Positions 60,197 through 64,000 of a stretch of 64,000 bases of DNA are shown here, one piece after another. This DNA is from Eubacterium sp. (lineage in GTDB: Bacteria > Bacillota > Clostridia > Lachnospirales > Lachnospiraceae). The notes under the pieces were generated by a model. That model was given only the letters and a program-made list of their open reading frames with translations, had not been told where the DNA came from and searched no databases. The DNA is taken from positions 1 to 64,000 of the forward strand of contig JAFRGL010000022.1 in the NCBI GenBank assembly GCA_017433825.1, given 5' to 3'. The position numbers were made by a program, and so were the translations under genes. Positions within the stretch are counted from its first letter, which is position 1; each line of letters opens with the position of its first letter.

Positions 60197-61360
60197 TTAT
60201 TTTACCACACGCACGCGGATAATGCCTTCCACGGACGCAAGTTTTTCAATAATGCTGTCCGTCACCGGGCTTTCCAGGTCAATCAGCGTGTAGGCGTAAT
60301 CGCCCCGGCTTTTATTCGTCATGTTGGCGATATTCACGTTCTCGCCGGCAATCACGGCGGTGAACTGGCCGATCATGTTCACCACGTTCTTATGCAGGAT
60401 GGCAATACGGCTTTCGGCTGTGCACACACCCAAATCGCATGCCGGATAGTTAACGGAATTGCGGATGTTGCCGTTTTCCAGGTAATCCATAATCTCGTTT
60501 ACGGCCATCACCGCGCAGTTGTCCTCGGATTCCTCCGTGGACGCACCCAGGTGCGGCGTAATCAGGGTGTTCGGTGCGTTTGCCACCGTCGGGTTGGCAA
60601 AATCCGTCACGTATTTGGCCACCTTGCCGTGCCTTAAGGCCTGTACCATGGCTTCTTCATCCACTAAGAGATCCCTTGCGAGGTTTAAAAATACCACGCC
60701 GGTTTTCATCTTCGCGATGGCGGCTGCGTCCACCATTTTCTGTGTCTTATCCGTCAGGGGCACATGGATGGTGATAAAATCGCACTCCCTGTAAATATCG
60801 TCCAGGTTCTGGATGTGTTTGATGGACCGGGAAAGGTTCCAGGCCGCGTCTACGGAAATAAAGGGGTCGTAGCCGTATACTTCCATGCCCAGGTGGGTGG
60901 CGCAGTTGGCAACCATCTGTCCGATATAGCCAAGGCCGATAATGCCCAGCTTCTTGCCGCTGATTTCACGTCCGGCAAACTGCTTTTTGGCGGATTCCGC
61001 GCTCTTGTCGATATCCGGATCCTTCGCGTTTTCCTTTACCCAGCCGATGCCGCCCACGATGTCGCGGCTGGCCAGCAGCATGCCCGCAATCACCAGCTCC
61101 TTGACGCCGTTGGCGTTTGCGCCGGGCGTATTGAAGACCACGATGCCCTTTTCGGCACACTCCTCAAGGGGGATATTGTTGACGCCTGCGCCTGCCCGGG
61201 CAATCGCCAGCAGTTTATCGGAAAACTGCATGCCGTGCATCTTCGCGGAACGGACCAGGATGGCCTCCGCTTCACCCGCGTCCGGCGTAAAGGCATATCC
61301 ATCGGTAAAATTCTTCAGACCGATACCCGCAATGGGGTTCAAACAGCTGTATTTGTACAT
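60197..61360 (-). CDS. serA: D-3-phosphoglycerate dehydrogenase
   Basis: 387 residues. The NAD-binding Rossmann motif is LGIIGLGYIGQMVA. Catalytic residues are visible in the NLARDLLVDEEAM segment (Arg) and LITPHLGASTEES (His), with the middle Glu in the FANP region. A C-terminal ACT domain (about 315-387, AVIAGENVNIANMTNKSRGDYAYTLIDLESP) may bind serine for feedback. It oxidises 3-phosphoglycerate, the first step of serine synthesis. ATG 61360 overlaps the serC stop as TGATG, so the two are coupled. This is the short form of the family, without the extra intervening domain. Confidence 0.94.
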   Translation of the reverse strand: MYKYSCLNPIAGIGLKNFTDGYAFTPDAGEAEAILVRSAKMHGMQFSDKLLAIARAGAGVNNIPLEECAEKGIVVFNTPGANANGVKELVIAGMLLASRDIVGGIGWVKENAKDPDIDKSAESAKKQFAGREISGKKLGIIGLGYIGQMVANCATHLGMEVYGYDPFISVDAAWNLSRSIKHIQNLDDIYRECDFITIHVPLTDKTQKMVDAAAIAKMKTGVVFLNLARDLLVDEEAMVQALRHGKVAKYVTDFANPTVANAPNTLITPHLGASTEESEDNCAVMAVNEIMDYLENGNIRNSVNYPACDLGVCTAESRIAILHKNVVNMIGQFTAVIAGENVNIANMTNKSRGDYAYTLIDLESPVTDSIIEKLASVEGIIRVRVVK

Positions 61361-62442
61361 CAGGCGTTCTCCTTTTCAAACTCCTTCATGAAATTCACCA
61401 GGGCTTCCACGCCTTCGTAAGGCATCGCGTTGTAAATGCTGGCGCGCATGCCGCCCACGGTCCTGTGGCCTTTGATGTTCTCGAAACCTGCCGCCGTGGC
61501 AGCCTTGACAAACTTCGCGTCCATGTCGGCATCACCGGTTACGAAAGGAACGTTCATCAGGGAACGGTCTTCCTTCACAACGGTGCCGTGGAACAGCTTT
61601 GAGGAATCCAGGTAATCGTACAGCAGCTTCGCTTTCTTCTCGTTCCTCTCCTTCATTACGGAAAGGCCGCCCATCTTCTTCAGCCACTTGAACACCTTGC
61701 CGCAGATGTAGATGCAGTAGCAGTTGGGGGTGTTGTACATGGAACCGTTGTCCGCCTGGGTTTTGTACTTCATCATGGTGGGTGTGCCGGGCAGGCAGTC
61801 GTCGGTGATAAGGTCTTTCCTGACTACCGCAATCACCATGCCCGCGGGGCCGATGTTCTTCTGCACGCCGCCGTATAAAATGCCGTAATTATTGATATCG
61901 AAGGGCTCGGACAGGAAGCAGGAGGACACGTCTGCAACCAGAAGCTTGCCCTTGGTGTTTGGCAGCTTCCAGTATTTGGTGCCGTAAATGGTATTGTTTT
62001 CACAGATGTATACGTAGTCCGCATCTTCGGAAACAGGAAGATCGGAACAGTCCGGGATATAGGAGAAGGTTTTGTCCTCGGAAGACGCGATTTTATTGGC
62101 CTTGCCGAAAAGAGCCGCCTCCTGCCAGGCCTTCTTGGCCCACTGTCCGGTGACAATGTAATCCGCAACCCGGTTCTTCATCAGGTTCATGGGAACGGCC
62201 GCAAACTGCAGGGAAGCACCGCCCTGCAGGAAAAGCACTGCATAATCATCGGAAATATTCGCAAGTTCCCTGAAATCAGCTTCCGCTTCCTCAATGATCG
62301 TGTCGAACATCTTCGAACGGTGGCTCATTTCCATCACAGACATGCCGCAGCCGCGGTAATCCATCATTTCCTCCTGTGCTTCCAGAAGGACTTCTTCAGG
62401 CAGAACGGCGGGACCCGCTGAAAAATTGTATACTCTGCTCAT
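61360..62442 (-). CDS. serC: Phosphoserine aminotransferase
   Basis: 360 residues. The start YNFSAGPAVLPEEVLLEAQ is the SerC signature. PLP-binding lysine lies in LYGGVQKNIGPAGM, and the substrate residues in SHRSKMFDTIIEEAE and GNTIYGTKY-type NNTIYGTKYW segments. It moves an amino group from glutamate to 3-phosphohydroxypyruvate, giving phosphoserine, the second step of serine synthesis. A consensus promoter lies upstream and serA follows with a 1-nt overlap. No serB phosphatase is present in the window. Confidence 0.94.
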   Translation of the reverse strand: MSRVYNFSAGPAVLPEEVLLEAQEEMMDYRGCGMSVMEMSHRSKMFDTIIEEAEADFRELANISDDYAVLFLQGGASLQFAAVPMNLMKNRVADYIVTGQWAKKAWQEAALFGKANKIASSEDKTFSYIPDCSDLPVSEDADYVYICENNTIYGTKYWKLPNTKGKLLVADVSSCFLSEPFDINNYGILYGGVQKNIGPAGMVIAVVRKDLITDDCLPGTPTMMKYKTQADNGSMYNTPNCYCIYICGKVFKWLKKMGGLSVMKERNEKKAKLLYDYLDSSKLFHGTVVKEDRSLMNVPFVTGDADMDAKFVKAATAAGFENIKGHRTVGGMRASIYNAMPYEGVEALVNFMKEFEKENA

Positions 62443-62485
62443 CTTTTGTTTCTCCTTATACTGCTTTTGGCATTATGCGGGATAC

Positions 62486-62514
62486 GGCATGCACATCACG
62501 GTAATATGCATGCC
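62486..62514 (-). promoter_or_regulatory. Leader hairpin of the serC-serA transcript
   Basis: GGCATGCA (62486-62493) and TGCATGCC (62507-62514) pair perfectly around a 13-nt loop in the ~88-nt leader RNA of serC. There is no following T-run, so it is not a simple terminator. A regulatory or stabilising role is possible. Confidence 0.4.
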
Positions 62515-62536
62515 CCCTGAATGTATTTTAGTCTGT

Positions 62537-62566
62537 ATAATACTCTCATCCCCTGCAGAATGTCAA
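62537..62566 (-). promoter_or_regulatory. serC-serA promoter
   Basis: TTGACA (62566-62561), an 18-bp spacer and TATTAT (62542-62537) on the minus strand. The predicted start lies about 88 nt before the serC ATG. The site sits in the gap after the ilvB stop at 62584. Confidence 0.65.
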
Positions 62567-62583
62567 TAATTATTCACAAAAAT

Positions 62584-64000
62584 TCACTGTTTCTGCGCCA
62601 GGTCGGAAGCGTCGAATACCGTCAGGTTGGCCTTGCCTGCCGGAACCATCGGGAATACCTTGTCATCGAAATCCACGCAGGCATCGATGAACACCGGTCC
62701 GTCGGCCGCCAGCGCTTTTGCCAGGGCATCGGTAAACTCCGCCCTGTTTTTCGCGCGGTATGCGGTGCATCCCAGGCCTTCCGCCACTTTCACAAAATCA
62801 ATGTTGTCGGAGAACACGGTCTGGGAATAACGCTCGCCGTAAAACAGCTCCTGCCACTGGTGCACCATGCCCAGTACGCTGTTGTTGATGACGATCTCGA
62901 TGATATGCGTATGGTTCCTGGATGCGGTGGCCAGCTCGTTCATGTTCATACGGAAGCAGCCGTCACCAGCGATATTGATAACGGTCTTGTCCGGGCGGCC
63001 GAACTTCGCGCCGATGGCAGCGCCAAGGCCGTAGCCCATTGTTCCCAGTCCGCCGGAGGAAAGCAGTGTCCTGGGCTGTGTATATTTATAAAACTGCGCA
63101 GCCCACATCTGATGCTGTCCCACGTCCGTGCAGATGATGGCGTCACCCTTCGTCTGACGGTAAATCTCTTCCACCACGAAGGGACCTGAAAGCTTCTCTT
63201 CCGGGACCACAAGGGGGGATTTCTCCATAATATCCATCATGGTCTTATCCCATTCCGGATTGGGATCATGCTGCTTCAAGAGGGGAAGAAGCTGCTTTAG
63301 GGCTTCCTTCACGTCGCCGATGACAGCGCAGTCCACCTGTACGTTTTTGTTGATTTCCGCCTCGTCGATATCGATCTGCAGAATCTTCGCCTGGTTGGCG
63401 AAATGCTCCACGTCGCCTACGCAGCGGTCGGAAAACCTGCTGCCCAAAACAATGAGCAGGTCGCATTTGTACATGCCCAGGTTGGAGGCTTTGGTGCCGT
63501 GCATGCCCAGCATGCCGGTATAATGATCGTCCGTGCCGGGATAAGCGCCCTTGCCCTGAAGCGAATCGCACACAAAGGCGCCGGTAAGCTTCTGGAGCTT
63601 CCTGACTTCTTCAGAGGCATCTGAGCAGATGCAGCCGCCGCCCACAAACATGAAGGGCTTCTTGCTCTTATTGATAAGCTCCGCCGCTTCCTTCAGGTCG
63701 TCGGCGCAGATGGTGTCGGTAACGGGAAGGATTTCTTCCGGGGCTTCATAGGTATATTCGCATTCCGCAGCGGTAACGTCCTTGGTTATATCCACAAGCA
63801 CGGGGCCTTTCCTGCCGGACATCGCGATTTTAAACGCCCTTCTTAAGGTAGGCGCGAGATCCTTGACGTTCTTGACGATGGTGCTGTACTTGGTGATGGG
63901 CATGGTCACGCCCACGATATCAAGCTCCTGGAAGCCGTCTTTTCCCAGGGCCGTGCTGCCCACATTCGCGGTAATCGCGACAACGGGGACGGAATCCATG
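62584..64000 (-). CDS. ilvB: Acetolactate synthase large subunit, N-terminus cut by the window edge
   Basis: About 472 residues of an enzyme normally near 560; the N-terminal FAD/TPP part is missing. Visible motifs include the central KDGFQELDIVGVTMPITKYS and GRKGPVLVDITKDV blocks. The TPP-binding end GDGCFRMNMNELATASRNHTHIIEIVINNSVLGMV has its GDG...NN metal motif. It condenses two pyruvates (or pyruvate and 2-oxobutyrate) to acetolactate for branched-chain amino acid synthesis. The regulatory subunit gene is not in view. The gene is upstream of serC but has a separate promoter between them. Confidence 0.92.
   Translation of the reverse strand, partial: MDSVPVVAITANVGSTALGKDGFQELDIVGVTMPITKYSTIVKNVKDLAPTLRRAFKIAMSGRKGPVLVDITKDVTAAECEYTYEAPEEILPVTDTICADDLKEAAELINKSKKPFMFVGGGCICSDASEEVRKLQKLTGAFVCDSLQGKGAYPGTDDHYTGMLGMHGTKASNLGMYKCDLLIVLGSRFSDRCVGDVEHFANQAKILQIDIDEAEINKNVQVDCAVIGDVKEALKQLLPLLKQHDPNPEWDKTMMDIMEKSPLVVPEEKLSGPFVVEEIYRQTKGDAIICTDVGQHQMWAAQFYKYTQPRTLLSSGGLGTMGYGLGAAIGAKFGRPDKTVINIAGDGCFRMNMNELATASRNHTHIIEIVINNSVLGMVHQWQELFYGERYSQTVFSDNIDFVKVAEGLGCTAYRAKNRAEFTDALAKALAADGPVFIDACVDFDDKVFPMVPAGKANLTVFDASDLAQKQ

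Noticed and set aside
1-64000. CRISPR array, rRNA genes or transposases
   Set aside because: No regularly spaced direct repeats of CRISPR type, no rRNA-like sequence and no transposase motif (DDE or serine resolvase) were found on either strand by reading.

Overview
The window reads as chromosome of a Gram-positive anaerobe of the class Clostridia, most likely a gut Lachnospiraceae. This is inferred from the gene families (three glycyl radical enzymes, an Fe-S old-yellow-enzyme reductase, DUF1846, DUF1638, DUF2298 and DUF169 proteins, an LTA-synthase-like sulfatase, ABC-F), strong AGGAGG ribosome sites and consensus TTGACA-N17-TATAAT promoters. No rRNA and no CRISPR array were seen; one tRNA gene was found.

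Left part (1-13030): a cut-off TetR gene with its own operator-promoter, a GNAT acetyltransferase, a truncated RhuM gene, a P-loop kinase, an RlmD-type 23S rRNA methyltransferase, a MerR regulator with two overlapping divergent promoters, ketopantoate reductase, an alpha/beta hydrolase pair, a RluA-type pseudouridine synthase, a large esterase, an OYE/enoate-reductase-type flavoprotein and a PHP phosphoesterase.

Mobile island (13031-23938): about 10.9 kb inserted in the 3' end of a tRNA-Arg(ACG) gene and bounded by a perfect 20-bp direct repeat. It carries HicAB, a 1504-residue surface protein, a decayed ssb, a frameshifted unknown gene, an XRE repressor, a divergent VapE-type ATPase, a cluster of GTAAACG repeats and a tyrosine integrase. 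No capsid, portal, relaxase or conjugation gene is present, so it resembles a satellite or a reduced element with surface-protein cargo. The original tRNA terminator was left behind on the far side of the island, which carries a replacement.

Central metabolic region (24039-43472): an AbgA-like M20 hydrolase, a DUF4038/DUF5605-type glycoside hydrolase, a DUF169 protein, three tandem paralogous glycyl radical enzymes (818-820 residues, active-site GCQE, radical motif RIAGF), each with its own near-identical promoter and with no activating enzyme nearby, a serine hydrolase, a protein kinase translationally coupled to an Ig-like surface protein, and a GPH-type sugar transporter. The triple GRE locus and the tRNA-Arg island are the most distinctive parts of the window.

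Right part (43619-64000): mostly minus-strand genes in tight runs. These are an SH3 surface protein; a DUF1638/MFS/small membrane protein operon; a nuclease-helicase fusion; DUF1846; PTS IIC; rarA; DUF2298; a sugar nucleotidyltransferase; ABC-F; an LTA-synthase-like protein; the serC-serA serine pathway pair with its own promoter and leader hairpin; and the C-terminal part of acetolactate synthase running off the window.
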